From Planctomonas psychrotolerans (GTDB lineage Bacteria > Actinomycetota > Actinomycetes > Actinomycetales > Microbacteriaceae): a stretch of 64,000 nucleotides of DNA. Shown here in pieces: positions 10,050-21,046 of this stretch (position 1 is its first letter; each line of letters begins with the position of its first letter). Where the stretch lies: NCBI RefSeq assembly GCF_008642235.1, contig NZ_SJEV01000002.1, positions 248,001-312,000 on the forward strand, in the 5' to 3' direction. Under the pieces are notes generated by a model. The model searched no databases. It was given only the letters and a program-made list of their open reading frames with translations, and was not told where the DNA came from. The position numbers and the translations under genes were made by a program.

Positions 10050-11162
10050 ATGACGAACAACACCCCCACCGCACAGCTGTCCGACCTCGGCGTCAGCATC
10101 TGGCTCGACGACCTGTCGCGCGAGCGCATCCAGTCGGGCGGGCTGCAGAAGCTCATCGACGAGAAGAACGTGGTCGGCGTCACCACGAACCCCACGATCT
10201 TCGCCAGCGCCCTGTCGAACGGCGAGGCGTACGACCAGCAGGTTCGTGAGCTCGCCGCCGACGGCGCCGACGTGGACCGCGCCGTGTTCGAGATCACCAC
10301 CGCCGACGTCGGCCACGCCGCCGACATCTTCCGTCCCCTCTACGACGCGACCAACGGCTTCGACGGACGCGTCTCCATCGAGGTCTCCCCCACCGCCGCG
10401 CACGATGCGGACGCCACCATCGCCGAGGCGAAGAAGCTGTGGGAGCGCATCGAGAAGCCCAACGTGATGATCAAGATCCCGGCGACCCTCGCCGGCCTCG
10501 AAGCCATCACCGCGGCGATCGCCGTGGGCACGAGCGTGAACGTCACCCTCATCTTCAGCCTCGAGCGGTACCGCGAGGTCATCAACGCCTACCTCTCCGG
10601 ACTCGAGAAGGCGAAGGAGGCGGGTATCGACCTGTCGACCATCCACTCCGTCGCCTCGTTCTTCGTCTCCCGGGTCGACGCCGAGATCGACAAGCGCCTG
10701 ACGGCCATCGGAACCGACGAGGCTCTCGCCCTGAAGAGCAAGGCCGGCCTCGCGAACGCCCGCCTCGCCTACGAGGTCTTCACGCAGTCCTTCGAGAGCG
10801 AGCGGGCGAAGCTCCTGCTCGACTCCGGCGCGAACAAGCAGCGACCGCTCTGGGCGTCCACCGGCGTCAAGGACCCGTCGCTCCCCGACACCCTGTACGT
10901 GACCGAACTCGCGGTCGCCGACACGGTCAACACCATGCCGGAGAAGACCCTCGAGGCCACCTTCGACCACGGCGAGATCGAGGGCGACCGCGTGAGCGGT
11001 TCCTACGCCGAGGCGAACGAGGTGCTCGACGCGATCGCCGCGCAGGGCATCTCCTACCGCGAGGTGACCGAGCTGCTCGAGAAGGAGGGCGTCGAGAAGT
11101 TCGTCGTGTCCTGGAACGAACTCCTCGAAACGGTCAAGGCGGCTCTGGACGGCGCCAAGTGA
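10050..11162 (+). CDS. tal: Transaldolase
   Basis: Transaldolase transfers a dihydroxyacetone unit from sedoheptulose 7-phosphate to glyceraldehyde 3-phosphate. At 370 residues it belongs to the long actinobacterial/cyanobacterial class. The Schiff-base lysine is in [12 protein letters not shown] near residue 140, and [13 protein letters not shown] near residue 47 is the N-terminal signature. An AAGGAG site precedes the ATG. It is 56 bases after tkt, and its TGA overlaps the GTG of pgi. Confidence 0.96.
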   Translation: MTNNTPTAQLSDLGVSIWLDDLSRERIQSGGLQKLIDEKNVVGVTTNPTIFASALSNGEAYDQQVRELAADGADVDRAVFEITTADVGHAADIFRPLYDATNGFDGRVSIEVSPTAAHDADATIAEAKKLWERIEKPNVMIKIPATLAGLEAITAAIAVGTSVNVTLIFSLERYREVINAYLSGLEKAKEAGIDLSTIHSVASFFVSRVDAEIDKRLTAIGTDEALALKSKAGLANARLAYEVFTQSFESERAKLLLDSGANKQRPLWASTGVKDPSLPDTLYVTELAVADTVNTMPEKTLEATFDHGEIEGDRVSGSYAEANEVLDAIAAQGISYREVTELLEKEGVEKFVVSWNELLETVKAALDGAK

Positions 11163-12757
11163 GCGTGCGCGTCCGCGTGAGCGGCGACGCGGAGGACGCG
11201 GTATCCCGCGTCCTCCCCACCCTGATCGCCGACAAGGTCGCGTCCGGCATCGCGTCGTTCGATGCCACCCTGTGGGGGCCGGACGCCGAGGAGGAGTCCG
11301 CGAAGCGACTCGGTTGGACCGAGTCGGTCACGGTCTCGGCGCCCCTCGTGCCGGAGATCGTCGCCCTGCGCGACGAATTGCGTGCCAAGGGCATCGACCA
11401 CGTCGTGCTCGGCGGGATGGGCGGATCCTCCCTCGCGCCCGAGGTGATCACCCGCACCGCCGACGTCGACCTCACGGTGCTCGACTCCACCGACCCCGGC
11501 CAGGTCTCCGCGGCACTCGCGGATCGCCTGGCGTCGACGGTGCTCGTCGTGTCGTCCAAGTCCGGATCGACGGTCGAGACCGACAGCCAGCGTCGGGTGT
11601 ACGAGCAGGCCTTCCGCGACGCGGGCATCGACCCGCGCGAGCGCATCATCGTGGTGACCGACCCCGGCTCCCCGTTCGAGGAGCTCGCGCGCGACCTCGG
11701 CTATCGGTTCTTCACCGCCGACCCGAACGTCGGTGGACGGTTCTCCGCGCTCACCGCCTTCGGTCTCGTGCCGTCCGGGCTCGCCGGCGTGGACATCCAG
11801 CAGCTCCTCGACGAGGCCGAGGTCGTGCAGGACCTCCTCGCGTCCGACTCCGAGGAGAACCCCGGCCTCATCCTGGGAGCCGCGATCGCCGGCACCTCGC
11901 CGCTCCGCGACAAGCTCGCCCTCGTCGCGAGTGGAACGCACATTCTCGGCTTCCCGGACTGGGCCGAGCAGCTCATCGCCGAGTCCACCGGGAAGAACGG
12001 CACCGGCCTGCTTCCCGTCGTGCTCGACGTGGATGCACCGGAGCTCACGCTCGACCTCCCCGACCTGCAGGTGGTGCGCCTCGTCGAGGACGCGGACGCC
12101 GCCGGCAGCGGGCACGAGGGCGACATCCTGGTCAGCGGCACCCTGGGTGCTCAGATGCTGACCTGGGAGTACGCCATCGCCGTCGCGGGCCGCCTCCTCG
12201 GCATCAACCCGTTCGACCAGCCCGACGTCGAGTCGGCCAAGGTCGCCGCCCGAGGCCTCCTCGACGCGCGACCCGAGCCGACCGAACCCGCGTTCACCGC
12301 GGACGACATCGAGGTGCGCGGAACGGATTCTGTCGTCGCGAACGCGACCACGCTCACCGGCGCCGTCGACGCCCTGCTCGCGGCTCTACCGGAGAACGGG
12401 TACGTGTCGGTGCAGGCCTATGCGGACCGCGTCGCGCTGCCCCAGCTCGCCGAGCTCCGCGACCTCCTCGCGCAGCGGGCCAAACGGCCGGTCACCTTCG
12501 GGTGGGGACCTCGCTTCCTGCACTCCACCGGGCAGTACCACAAGGGCGGGCCCGCCGTCGGAGTGTTCCTGCAGCTCACGACCGAGCCGTCGGGCGACCT
12601 CGAGGTGCCGGACCGTCCGTTCACCTTCGGTCAGCTCATCGCCGCACAGGCCACCGGCGACGCGAGCGTGCTCGCCGATCACGGTCGGCCGGTGCTGCGC
12701 CTGCACCTCACCGATCCTGAGGGCGGCGCGGTCACGCTCGTGAGCGCGCTGCGCTAG
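11159..12757 (+). CDS. pgi: Glucose-6-phosphate isomerase
   Basis: This 532-residue protein interconverts glucose 6-phosphate and fructose 6-phosphate. It contains the sugar-isomerase (SIS) phosphate-binding segments [14 protein letters not shown] near residue 80 and [12 protein letters not shown] near residue 130, and ends with a conserved [18 protein letters not shown] segment. It is the divergent actinobacterial form often found as a fusion or neighbour of transaldolase. I start it at the GTG at 11159, which overlaps the tal stop (GTGA); the frame stays open upstream but only as a shadow of tal. Confidence 0.93.
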   Translation: MSVRVRVSGDAEDAVSRVLPTLIADKVASGIASFDATLWGPDAEEESAKRLGWTESVTVSAPLVPEIVALRDELRAKGIDHVVLGGMGGSSLAPEVITRTADVDLTVLDSTDPGQVSAALADRLASTVLVVSSKSGSTVETDSQRRVYEQAFRDAGIDPRERIIVVTDPGSPFEELARDLGYRFFTADPNVGGRFSALTAFGLVPSGLAGVDIQQLLDEAEVVQDLLASDSEENPGLILGAAIAGTSPLRDKLALVASGTHILGFPDWAEQLIAESTGKNGTGLLPVVLDVDAPELTLDLPDLQVVRLVEDADAAGSGHEGDILVSGTLGAQMLTWEYAIAVAGRLLGINPFDQPDVESAKVAARGLLDARPEPTEPAFTADDIEVRGTDSVVANATTLTGAVDALLAALPENGYVSVQAYADRVALPQLAELRDLLAQRAKRPVTFGWGPRFLHSTGQYHKGGPAVGVFLQLTTEPSGDLEVPDRPFTFGQLIAAQATGDASVLADHGRPVLRLHLTDPEGGAVTLVSALR

Positions 12758-12811
12758 CAGGCGCCGCCGCATCATTCGTGTCGGGATCCCCGGCCCAATA
12801 CAAGGAGCTTC

Positions 12812-14353
12812 ATGTCGCCGGTGGAAATCACCCCGGATAACAACCCGCTGCGCATCGCGTCGGATCGTCGACTCAATCGCATCGCCGGACCCAGCAGCCT
12901 CATCATCTTCGGCGTGACCGGTGACCTCGCGCGCAAGAAGCTGATGCCGGCGGTGTACGACCTCGCCCACCGCGGCCTCCTCCCCCCGGGGTTCGCCCTC
13001 GTCGGGTTCGCCCGGAGGGACTGGGAGGACCAGGACTTCGAGCAGGTCGTGCATGACTCGGTGAAGCAGTACGCGCGCACCGAATTCGACGAGGATGTCT
13101 GGCACCAGCTGGCGCAGGGCATCCGGTTCGTGCAGGGAACGTTCGACGACGACGAGGCGTTCGCCCAGTTGAAGAAGGTGACCGAGGAGCTCGACCGCGA
13201 GCGGGGCACGATGGGGAACCACGCGTTCTACCTGTCGATTCCACCGAAGTCGTTCCCCCTCGTAACCGAGCAGCTGCGCCGGTCGGGTCTCGCGGAGCAG
13301 AAGGATGGGCGCTGGCGCCGTGTCGTGATCGAGAAGCCCTTCGGCAGCGACCTGAAGACGGCTCGTGAGCTGAACGACGTCGTCGAGTCGGTGTTCCCGC
13401 CCGACTCGGTGTTCCGCATCGACCACTACCTGGGCAAGGAGACGGTGCAGAACATCCTCGCTCTGCGCTTCGCCAACCAGCTCTACGAGCCCATCTGGAA
13501 CGCGAATTACGTCGATCACGTGCAGATCACCATGGCGGAGGACATCGGCGTCGGCGGCCGAGCCGGGTACTACGACGGCATCGGCGCCGCCCGCGATGTC
13601 ATCCAGAACCACCTGCTGCAGCTTCTCGCCCTCACCGCGATGGAGGAACCGGTGTCGTTCGACGCCGAGGCCCTGCGCGACGAGAAGGAGAAGGTGCTTT
13701 CCGCGGTGCGCCTGCCGAAGGACCTGTCGACGGCCACCGCGCGCGGCCAGTACTCGTCCGGCTGGCAGGGTGGCGAGTCCGTCATCGGGTTCCTCGAGGA
13801 GGAGGGGATGAACCCCGAGTCCACGACGGAGACTTACGCAGCGATGCGACTCGACATCGGCACCCGCCGCTGGACCGGTGTGCCGTTCTACCTGCGCGCG
13901 GGCAAGCGCCTCGGTCGCCGGGTCACCGAGATCGCCGTGGTGTTCAAGCGGGCCCCCCAGCATCTGTTCGCCGAGAGCCAGACGTCGCAGCTCGGGCAGA
14001 ACGCCCTCGTGATCCGGGTGCAGCCCGACGAGGGCGTGACGATCCGGTTCGGATCGAAGGTGCCCGGCGCCGGGATGCAGGTGCGTGACGTGACCATGGA
14101 CTTCGGGTACGGGCACGCGTTCACCGAGGCCAGCCCCGAGGCGTACGAACGCCTCATTCTCGACGTTCTGCTCGGCGATCCGCCCCTGTTCCCCCGGCAC
14201 CGCGAGGTCGAACTGTCGTGGAAGATCCTCGATCCGATCGAGGAGTTCTGGGCGGAGCAGGGTCCGCTCGAGCAGTACCGGCCCGGTACCTGGGGGCCGC
14301 CCTCCGCCGATGACCTTCTCGCCCGCGACGGAAGAACCTGGAGGCGACCATGA
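12812..14353 (+). CDS. zwf: Glucose-6-phosphate dehydrogenase
   Basis: Zwf oxidises glucose 6-phosphate to 6-phosphogluconolactone with NADP, the entry to the oxidative pentose phosphate pathway. The 513-residue protein has the N-terminal nucleotide-binding segment IFGVTGDLARKKLMPAVYDL and the active-site signature RIDHYLGKE near residue 205. An AAGGAG site precedes the ATG. Its stop overlaps the start of the opcA remnant by four bases (ATGA). OpcA normally activates this enzyme in actinobacteria, so the loss of most of opcA downstream bears directly on its activity. Confidence 0.97.
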   Translation: MSPVEITPDNNPLRIASDRRLNRIAGPSSLIIFGVTGDLARKKLMPAVYDLAHRGLLPPGFALVGFARRDWEDQDFEQVVHDSVKQYARTEFDEDVWHQLAQGIRFVQGTFDDDEAFAQLKKVTEELDRERGTMGNHAFYLSIPPKSFPLVTEQLRRSGLAEQKDGRWRRVVIEKPFGSDLKTARELNDVVESVFPPDSVFRIDHYLGKETVQNILALRFANQLYEPIWNANYVDHVQITMAEDIGVGGRAGYYDGIGAARDVIQNHLLQLLALTAMEEPVSFDAEALRDEKEKVLSAVRLPKDLSTATARGQYSSGWQGGESVIGFLEEEGMNPESTTETYAAMRLDIGTRRWTGVPFYLRAGKRLGRRVTEIAVVFKRAPQHLFAESQTSQLGQNALVIRVQPDEGVTIRFGSKVPGAGMQVRDVTMDFGYGHAFTEASPEAYERLILDVLLGDPPLFPRHREVELSWKILDPIEEFWAEQGPLEQYRPGTWGPPSADDLLARDGRTWRRP

Positions 14354-14631
14354 GAGTTGACCTGCCCAACACGACCACCAGTAAGATCTCGAAGACCCTC
14401 GTCAAGATCCGCGAGGAGGGCGGAGCCGTCGCTCTGGGTCGCGTGCTCACCCTCGTGATCTCCACCTCCCTCGGGAGCGAGGAGGAAGCGATCGAGGCCG
14501 CCAACGACGCGTCCCGCGAGCACCCCATGCGGGTCATTGTGGTGTCGAGCGACCTGAGCGGCGATCACTCCGCGGCTGGTTCCCGTGCCCGGCTCGACGC
14601 CGAGATCCGCGTCGGCGGTGACGCCGGAGCG
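14350..14631 (+). pseudogene. opcA: opcA, 5' remnant (94 codons), G6PDH assembly protein
   Basis: The first 94 codons match the N-terminus of OpcA, the allosteric activator and assembly factor of glucose-6-phosphate dehydrogenase: MRVDLPNTTTSKISKTL, then RVLTLVIST and HPMRVIVVSSD. Full OpcA is about 300 residues, so roughly two thirds is missing. After GGDAGA the frame continues only as a shifted reading of the pgl gene and ends at 15183 with no OpcA similarity. The start is intact and coupled to zwf (ATGA), so a 277-residue chimera with a nonsense tail would be made if translated. The break coincides with an 8-base sequence also expected in pgl. Confidence 0.87.
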
Positions 14632-15145
14632 CAACGAGGGGCAGGCGCGCGAGGCGCTGCTGCGACACATCGATGTGCCGGACGAGAACGTGCATCCGAT
14701 GCCGTCGACCGACGACGGGCAGACCCTCGAGGAGGCGGCGCGGACGTACGCCGCCGAGCTCGCGGAACACTCCGACGGCGACTTCGCCGCACCGCGTTTC
14801 GACATCACCATCCTGGGCGTCGGCCCGGATGGGCACATCGCGTCCCTGTTCCCCGACCACGACAGCGTGAACGTGAAGGACGAAACCGTGCTCGCGGTCG
14901 CGGACTCGCCGAAGCCGCCGCCGGAGCGCATCAGCCTCACCCTGCCGGTGATCAACGCATCGCAGCGGGTGTGGATGGTCCTCGCGGGCCCCGACAAGGC
15001 CTCCGCTCTCGGTCTGGCACTGGCCGGCGCCGACCGCGCGGGCGTGCCTGTCGCGGGCGTGAAGGGCCGCAAGCGCACCGTCTTCTTCGTGGACCGCGAA
15101 GCCGCGGCCGACGTGCCCGAAAACCTCTTCCTCAGCGCGTACTGA
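14624..15145 (+). pseudogene. pgl: pgl, 3' remnant of 6-phosphogluconolactonase
   Basis: In a different frame from opcA, the sequence from PERNEGQAREALLRH to the stop at 15145 (173 codons) is the C-terminal two thirds of 6-phosphogluconolactonase, which hydrolyses the Zwf product. Recognisable parts are LGVGPDGHIASLFPD, DSPKPPPERISLTLPV and GRKRTVFFVD. The N-terminal 80 or so residues, including the glycine-rich sugar-phosphate loop, are absent. A GTG at 14585 could start a short product in this frame, but its first 13 residues are shifted opcA sequence. I treat the gene as broken by the same deletion that truncated opcA. Confidence 0.87.
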
Positions 15146-15152
15146 GCCGCTT

Positions 15153-15356
15153 CACGCTCCTTGAGCTGCACCACGCTCCCTGAGCTGCACCACGCTCCCT
15201 GAGCTTGTCGAAGGGAGATCGCTTACGCCCCTTCGACAGGCTCAGGGACCGTGGGGTGTGCCCCTTCGACAGGTCTAGGGACCGTGGGGCGCGCCCCTTC
15301 GACGAGCTCAGGGACCGTATCGGTGCGTCTCTGAGACGAGCTCAGGCACCGTGCTC
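15153..15356. repeat. REP-like cluster downstream of the pgl remnant
   Basis: This gap begins with about 2.5 copies of a 19-base direct repeat (CACGCTCCCTGAGCTGCAC). It continues with one forward REP-like element at 15195-15214 and four inverse or degenerate copies (CCTTCGACAGGCTCAGGGA type) to 15356. The cluster lies between convergent genes, as do the copies at 0.8 and 6.3 kb. Confidence 0.75.
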
Positions 15357-15365
15357 GTTATGTGA

Positions 15366-15398
15366 AAGAGCCCCGACCGCAGTGCGGTCGGGGCTCTT
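15366..15398. terminator. Terminator downstream of rbpA
   Basis: A perfect 15-bp GC-rich stem with a 3-base loop (AGT), flanked by AA and TT, lies 18 bases after the rbpA stop codon and ends the gap-pgk-tpiA-secG-rbpA transcript. It can also stop transcription arriving from the tkt operon. Confidence 0.8.
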
Positions 15399-15415
15399 CG
15401 TCGTTCGGGTCGCGT

Positions 15416-15784
15416 CTAGTTCTGCGCGCTCAGCTTGCCGCGACGGGCGCGGAGCTGCTGAAGGGCTTCCTCGAGCAGCTGGGCAGCCTCTTCCTCGGTG
15501 CGTCGTTCCTTCACGTACGCGAGGTGCGTCTTGTACGGCTCCAGCTTGGCGACCGACGGCGGGTTCTCGCGGTCACGGCCGGCGGGGAGACCCGACTGCG
15601 GCGAGTCGATCGTCTCGGGGATCTCCTCCTCGGGCAGGTTGGCGGCGAAGTGACGCACGGTCTCGTTACCGAGTGCGTCCCAGTACGAGACCGTGATGCG
15701 CTCCGCGTGGTAGCCGCGGTCCTGCTCGCCCATGGGGCCAGCGCCCACTCGCGATCCGCGGATCGCGCTTCCTCCAGATGCCAT
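15416..15784 (-). CDS. rbpA: RbpA, RNA polymerase-binding transcription factor
   Basis: RbpA binds the principal sigma factor and RNA polymerase and stabilises the open promoter complex in actinobacteria. The 122-residue protein has the N-terminal GGSAIRGSRVGAGP tail, the core with YHAERITVSYWDALGN, and a C-terminal sigma-interaction helix (THLAYVKERRTEEEA). It contains no cysteine, so it is a zinc-free form, unlike the Streptomyces protein. An AGAGGA site precedes the ATG. It is the last gene of the glycolytic cluster. Confidence 0.95.
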   Translation of the reverse strand: MASGGSAIRGSRVGAGPMGEQDRGYHAERITVSYWDALGNETVRHFAANLPEEEIPETIDSPQSGLPAGRDRENPPSVAKLEPYKTHLAYVKERRTEEEAAQLLEEALQQLRARRGKLSAQN

Positions 15785-15853
15785 TGAAAGTCCTCTATTG
15801 TGCTAGTCGGGTTGGTTGTCGAAAGGTGCGGTCTGCGCCCCTGTGGGAAAGGG

Positions 15854-16105
15854 TCAGACCCCGGCGTCGAACTTGGTGATGAGGCCGAGGACGACGATGC
15901 AGGTGATCCAGACCAGGCCGAGGATCACCGTGATGCGGTTCAGGTTGCGTTCTGCGACTCCCGAGGCGCCGAGGTTGGAGGTGACGCCGCCACCGAACAT
16001 GTCGGACAACCCTCCGCCGCGGCCGCGGTGCAGCAGAATCAGCATGGTGAGCAGGAGGCTCGTGACACCGAGCATCACTTGCACGATCACCTGAAGGATT
16101 TCCAC
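15854..16105 (-). CDS. secG: SecG, preprotein translocase subunit
   Basis: SecG is the small non-essential subunit of the SecYEG channel. The 83-residue protein has two membrane helices (residues 3-23 and about 60-78) joined by the glycine-rich cytoplasmic loop RGRGGGLSDMFGGG, which is diagnostic. I chose the GTG at 16105, eight bases after an AAGG site; the frame extends upstream to 16156 without similarity. It follows tpiA by 99 bases. Confidence 0.92.
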   Translation of the reverse strand: MEILQVIVQVMLGVTSLLLTMLILLHRGRGGGLSDMFGGGVTSNLGASGVAERNLNRITVILGLVWITCIVVLGLITKFDAGV

Positions 16106-16158
16106 ACGGGGCCTTTCGAAAAGCTGTGAACAGTCGGAGGCCACGGGGACCGTCATCG

Positions 16159-16164
16159 ATCATA
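16159..16164 (-). promoter_or_regulatory. Possible internal -10 box upstream of secG
   Basis: TATGAT on the minus strand lies about 54 bases before the secG start in the tpiA-secG gap. It may allow secG and rbpA to be transcribed separately from the glycolytic genes. No clear -35 was found. Confidence 0.25.
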
Positions 16165-16204
16165 ACAAACGTGCGCACGCCGGTCACGCGGCGCGCGGCC
16201 CGAG

Positions 16205-17008
16205 CTACACCCCGACGTGGTTGCGGAAGCGTACGATGCTGGCGAATTCGGTGAGGTCGAGGCTCGCGCCGCCGACGAGGGCGCCGTCCACGTTCGGCTC
16301 GCGCATGAACCCGGCGATGTTGTTGGCCTTCACCGATCCGCCGTACAGGATGCGGGTCTTGCCGGCGACATCCGCTCCGAGCAGCTCGGCGAGGGTGCTG
16401 CGGAGCTGGGCGGCGACCTGCTCGGCCTGATCGGGGGTTGCCGCCTGACCGGAGCCGATGGCCCACACGGGCTCGTAGGCGACGACGATGTCCGCGGCGG
16501 TCGTGACCCCGGCCAGTGCCGCCCGGAGCTGCGCGACCGGCACGGCACTCGGGCCGTGCTTCTCGAGGTCCTCCGACGTCTCGCCCACGCAGATGATCGG
16601 TACCAGGTCGTTGCGGAGCGCCGCGTCGACCTTCGCCGCGACCTGCTCGTCCGTCTCGGCGTGCAGGGTGCGTCGCTCGCTGTGGCCGATCAGCACGTAG
16701 CGGCACTCGAGCGCCGAGATCAGTGCGCCCGAGACCTCTCCGGTGTACGCGCCGGAGTCGTGTTCCGAGATGTCCTGCGCACCGTACTCCAGCGGGAGCT
16801 TGTCGGCCGCGATGAGGGTCTGCACGGAACGGAGATCGGTGAACGGCGGGAAGACGGCGACCTCGACGGCCGCGAAGTCGTGCCGCGCGTCCTTGAGGCT
16901 CCACGCGAGCTTCTGCACGAACGCGATCGCCTGGAGGTGATCGAGGTTCATCTTCCAGTTGCCGGCGATGAGCGGGGTGCGGCCTGCGCCGTCGGTCATG
17001 CTTGCCAT
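16205..17008 (-). CDS. tpiA: Triosephosphate isomerase
   Basis: TpiA interconverts dihydroxyacetone phosphate and glyceraldehyde 3-phosphate. The 267-residue protein has GNWKMN at residue 16, the catalytic histidine in VLIGHSERR near residue 109, the catalytic glutamate in [13 protein letters not shown] near residue 180 and phosphate-binding YGGSVKANN. The ATG at 17008 has GGAG eight bases upstream and overlaps the end of pgk by 13 bases; a second ATG three codons later is also possible. Confidence 0.96.
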   Translation of the reverse strand: MASMTDGAGRTPLIAGNWKMNLDHLQAIAFVQKLAWSLKDARHDFAAVEVAVFPPFTDLRSVQTLIAADKLPLEYGAQDISEHDSGAYTGEVSGALISALECRYVLIGHSERRTLHAETDEQVAAKVDAALRNDLVPIICVGETSEDLEKHGPSAVPVAQLRAALAGVTTAADIVVAYEPVWAIGSGQAATPDQAEQVAAQLRSTLAELLGADVAGKTRILYGGSVKANNIAGFMREPNVDGALVGGASLDLTEFASIVRFRNHVGV

Positions 17009-18213
17009 CCGAGGATCTCCAGTCCGGGCAGGCGCTTGCCCTCGAGGAATTCGAGGCTCGCACCCCCACCCGTCGATATGTGACCGAAACGGTCGTCCGA
17101 AAAGTCGAGCGCGCGCACCGCGGCGGCGGAGTCGCCGCCGCCGACCACGCTGAGGCCGTCCACCTCGGTGAGGGCCTCGGCGATCCGTCTGGTGCCGTCG
17201 GCGAACGGCTCCAGCTCGAAGACGCCCATGGGGCCGTTCCAGAACACCGTCTTCGACGAGCGGATGATCTCCGCGAAGGCCGCGGCGCTGTCCGGTCCGA
17301 TGTCGAGTCCGAGACCGGAGTCGCCGAACGGGGTGTCCTCGAGCGAGTCCGCGGGTCGCACGGCGGTCTTCGCCTTCGCGCCGAACTCGCTCGCCATCAC
17401 GATGTCGGTGGGCAGCACGATGCGCACCCCGTGCCGGTCGGCCGCCTCGAGGTAACCGCGGACGGCCTCGATTTGGTCGGACTCGAGCAGGCTCTTGCCC
17501 ACACTGTGCCCCTGCGCGGCGAGGAACGTGAACAGCATTCCTCCACCGATGAGTAGCGAGTCCACCTTCGGCAGCAGGTGCTCGATGACGCCGAGCTTGT
17601 CGGAGACCTTCGAGCCGCCGAGCACCACCGTATAGGGCCGCTCGGGCGTGCTGGTGAGCCGTTCGAGCACGCCGAGTTCCGACGCGATGAGGAGGCCGGC
17701 GGCGCTCGGCAACAGCGTGGCGAGTTCGTACACGCTCGCCTGCTTGCGGTGCACCACACCGAACCCGTCGGACACGAAGGCATCGGCGTAGTCGGCGAGC
17801 TTCTGGGCGAACCCGCGCCGCTCGTTCTCGTCCTTGCTCGTCTCCTCCGGGTTGAACCGGAGGTTCTCGAGCACCAGCACGTCGCCGTTGGTGAGGCGGT
17901 TCACCTCGGCTTCGGCAGCTCCGCCCACGGTGTCCGAGGCGAAGGTGACGCGCTTGCCGAGCAGCTCGGAGAGCCGCTGCGCCACCGGGGCGAGGCTGTA
18001 CTGCGGATCGGGTGCCCCGTCGGGGCGACCGAGGTGCGAGAGCACGATCACCTGCGCGCCGGCGTTGAGCAGGGTATTGATCGTGCGGAGGGAGGCGCGA
18101 ACCCGACCATCGTCGGTGATCGCGCCCCCCTTCATCGGGACGTTGAGGTCGCAGCGCACCAGGATGCGCTTGCCGGACAGCGACCCGAGCGAGTCGAGCG
18201 TGCGGAGGGCCAC
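16996..18213 (-). CDS. pgk: Phosphoglycerate kinase
   Basis: Pgk makes ATP from 1,3-bisphosphoglycerate in the cytosol. The 405-residue protein has the N-terminal substrate-binding segment [15 protein letters not shown], the VLSHLGRP motif near residue 60, and the C-terminal ATP-binding GNGP-type motif WNGPMGVFE with GGGDSAAAV. It uses a GTG start 10 bases after gap and overlaps tpiA at its end. Confidence 0.97.
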   Translation of the reverse strand: MALRTLDSLGSLSGKRILVRCDLNVPMKGGAITDDGRVRASLRTINTLLNAGAQVIVLSHLGRPDGAPDPQYSLAPVAQRLSELLGKRVTFASDTVGGAAEAEVNRLTNGDVLVLENLRFNPEETSKDENERRGFAQKLADYADAFVSDGFGVVHRKQASVYELATLLPSAAGLLIASELGVLERLTSTPERPYTVVLGGSKVSDKLGVIEHLLPKVDSLLIGGGMLFTFLAAQGHSVGKSLLESDQIEAVRGYLEAADRHGVRIVLPTDIVMASEFGAKAKTAVRPADSLEDTPFGDSGLGLDIGPDSAAAFAEIIRSSKTVFWNGPMGVFELEPFADGTRRIAEALTEVDGLSVVGGGDSAAAVRALDFSDDRFGHISTGGGASLEFLEGKRLPGLEILGWQA

Positions 18214-18223
18214 GGGTCGGCGG

Positions 18224-19321
<1,098 letters not shown>

Positions 19322-19948
19322 CTACGACAGTAGCAGCAGGCCGTTCGTCTTCTCGCGGGCCGCGACGAAGCGAGCCGAGACGTCGGACCAGTTGGTGATG
19401 TTCCAGAACGCCTTGACGTAGTCGGCCTTCACGTTCACGTAGTCGAGGTAGAACGCGTGCTCCCACATGTCGAGCATGAGGAGGGGCACCGTTCCGGTGG
19501 CCATGTTGCCCTGGTGGTCGTAGAGCTGCTCGATGATGAGCTTCTGGCCGAGGGAATCCCAAGCCAGAATCGACCAGCCGGAACCCTGGATGCCGAGCGC
19601 GTTGGCGGTGAAGTGGCCGCGGAACTTGTCGAACGAGCCGAAGAACTCGTCGATCGCCGCTCCCAGCTCGCCGTCGGGCTTGTCGCCACCGTCGGGCGAG
19701 AGGTTGTTCCAGAACACCGTGTGGTTCACGTGGCCGGAGAGGTTGAAGGCGAGGTCCTTCTCGAGCTTGTTCACGTAGGTGAAGTCTTCGCTGTCGCGGG
19801 CTTCGGCGAGCTTGGCGAGTGCGGTGTTGGCGCCGTCCACGTAGGTCTTGTGGTGCTTGTCGTGGTGCAGTTCCATGATGCGACCGCTGATGTTCGGCTC
19901 GAGCGCCGAGTAGTCGTAGGGCAGGTCGATGAGCGTGTAGTCAGCCAT
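19322..19948 (-). CDS. sodA: Superoxide dismutase (Mn/Fe type)
   Basis: This 208-residue protein converts superoxide to peroxide and oxygen. The metal-ligand motifs of the Mn/Fe family are present: [10 protein letters not shown] near residue 28, a histidine in [12 protein letters not shown] near residue 76, and the C-terminal [11 protein letters not shown] with Asp and His ligands. It has no signal peptide, so it is cytosolic. GGAG precedes the ATG. Metal choice cannot be told from sequence alone; Mn is likelier in this lineage. It has its own terminator and sits between whiA and gap. Confidence 0.95.
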   Translation of the reverse strand: MADYTLIDLPYDYSALEPNISGRIMELHHDKHHKTYVDGANTALAKLAEARDSEDFTYVNKLEKDLAFNLSGHVNHTVFWNNLSPDGGDKPDGELGAAIDEFFGSFDKFRGHFTANALGIQGSGWSILAWDSLGQKLIIEQLYDHQGNMATGTVPLLMLDMWEHAFYLDYVNVKADYVKAFWNITNWSDVSARFVAAREKTNGLLLLS

Positions 19949-20040
19949 TGAATATCTCCTCTATCGGGACGAAAGCCGGCACACTGCCGGTCCCGCAGTG
20001 ACCTTCCGAGTCTAGACCCGAGCGCTCCCGGCGTACCGGG

Positions 20041-21018
20041 TCACACGTCATCGAGGTCGGGCGGGAGGTTCGCATCGGTGCCCGGGATGCCGAGATCGGC
20101 GGCCTTCTTGTCGGCCATGGCGAGCAGCCGGCGGATGCGTCCGGCGACGGCGTCCTTGGTCATCGGCGGGTCGGAGTGGTGGCCGAGCTCGTCGAGGCTC
20201 GCATCGCGGAACGTGAGGCGAAGCTCCCCCGCGTAGCGGAGGTGGTCGGGGATGTCCTCGCCGAGGATCTCCATGGCGCGGTCGACGCGGGCGCAGGCGG
20301 CGACGGCGGCCTGCGCCGAGCGGCGCAGGTTCGCGTCGTCGAAGTTGACGAGCCGGTTCGCGGTCGCGCGAACCTCGCGGCGCTGACGCATCTCGTCCCA
20401 GGACGCGACGCTCGCGGAGGCGCCCATGTGCACGAGCATCGCGCTGATGGACTCGCCGTCGCGGATGACGACGCGGTGCACACCGCGCACCTCGCGGGCC
20501 TTGGCCGCGATCTGCAGTCGCCCCGCTGCGCCCACGAGCGCCATGGCCGCCTCGTTTCCGGGCGACACGACCTCGAGGGCGGCGGATCGTCCCGGGTCGG
20601 TCAGCGAGCCCGCGGCGAGGAATGCGCCGCGCCAGACGGCGGCGATCTCCTCACGCGATCCGGTCGTCAGACGATTCGGGAGGCCGCGGATCGGGCGACG
20701 ACGCGCGTCGAGCAGCCCGGTCTGGCGGGCGAGCGTCTCCCCCTCGAGCACACGAACGAGATAGTGGTTGGTGCGGCGGAGCCCGGACGCGGCGATCACC
20801 GAGATGTCGCTGCGCACCCCGTAGAGCTCGGCGAGGTCCTTGCGCACCCGTCGGGCGAGTTGCGCCGTGTCGAGTTCGGACTCCACGGCGATGCGCCCGG
20901 AGATGAGGTGGAGGCCGCCGGAGAAGCGGAGGATGGTCGCCAGTTCGGCGGCGCGAACCGTGGTCTTGCTGACCTCGATCCGGGCCAGTTCGTCCTTGAC
21001 GTCGGCTGTCAGAGCCAA
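20041..21018 (-). CDS. whiA: WhiA, DNA-binding regulator
   Basis: WhiA combines a LAGLIDADG-homing-endonuclease-like N-terminal domain with a C-terminal helix-turn-helix and is a sporulation regulator in Streptomyces; non-sporulating actinobacteria also keep it. The 325-residue protein contains [18 protein letters not shown] mid-protein and a C-terminal HTH with [23 protein letters not shown]. It follows rapZ by 28 bases with no yvcK gene between them. Confidence 0.95.
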   Translation of the reverse strand: MALTADVKDELARIEVSKTTVRAAELATILRFSGGLHLISGRIAVESELDTAQLARRVRKDLAELYGVRSDISVIAASGLRRTNHYLVRVLEGETLARQTGLLDARRRPIRGLPNRLTTGSREEIAAVWRGAFLAAGSLTDPGRSAALEVVSPGNEAAMALVGAAGRLQIAAKAREVRGVHRVVIRDGESISAMLVHMGASASVASWDEMRQRREVRATANRLVNFDDANLRRSAQAAVAACARVDRAMEILGEDIPDHLRYAGELRLTFRDASLDELGHHSDPPMTKDAVAGRIRRLLAMADKKAADLGIPGTDANLPPDLDDV

Positions 21019-21046
21019 TCCACATTCTCCCTTGCGCTTCGCGGAG

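Noticed and set aside
7894-10074. Long open frame opposite tkt
   Set aside because: Same antisense artefact; tkt is certain on the plus strand.
10439-11158. N-terminal extension making pgi a 772-residue fusion protein
   Set aside because: The extra 240 residues are shifted tal sequence. The GTG at 11159 overlapping the tal stop is the natural start.
14585-15145. Functional short 6-phosphogluconolactonase from the GTG at 14585
   Set aside because: The first 13 residues are shifted opcA sequence and the N-terminal sugar-phosphate loop is missing, so a working enzyme is unlikely.
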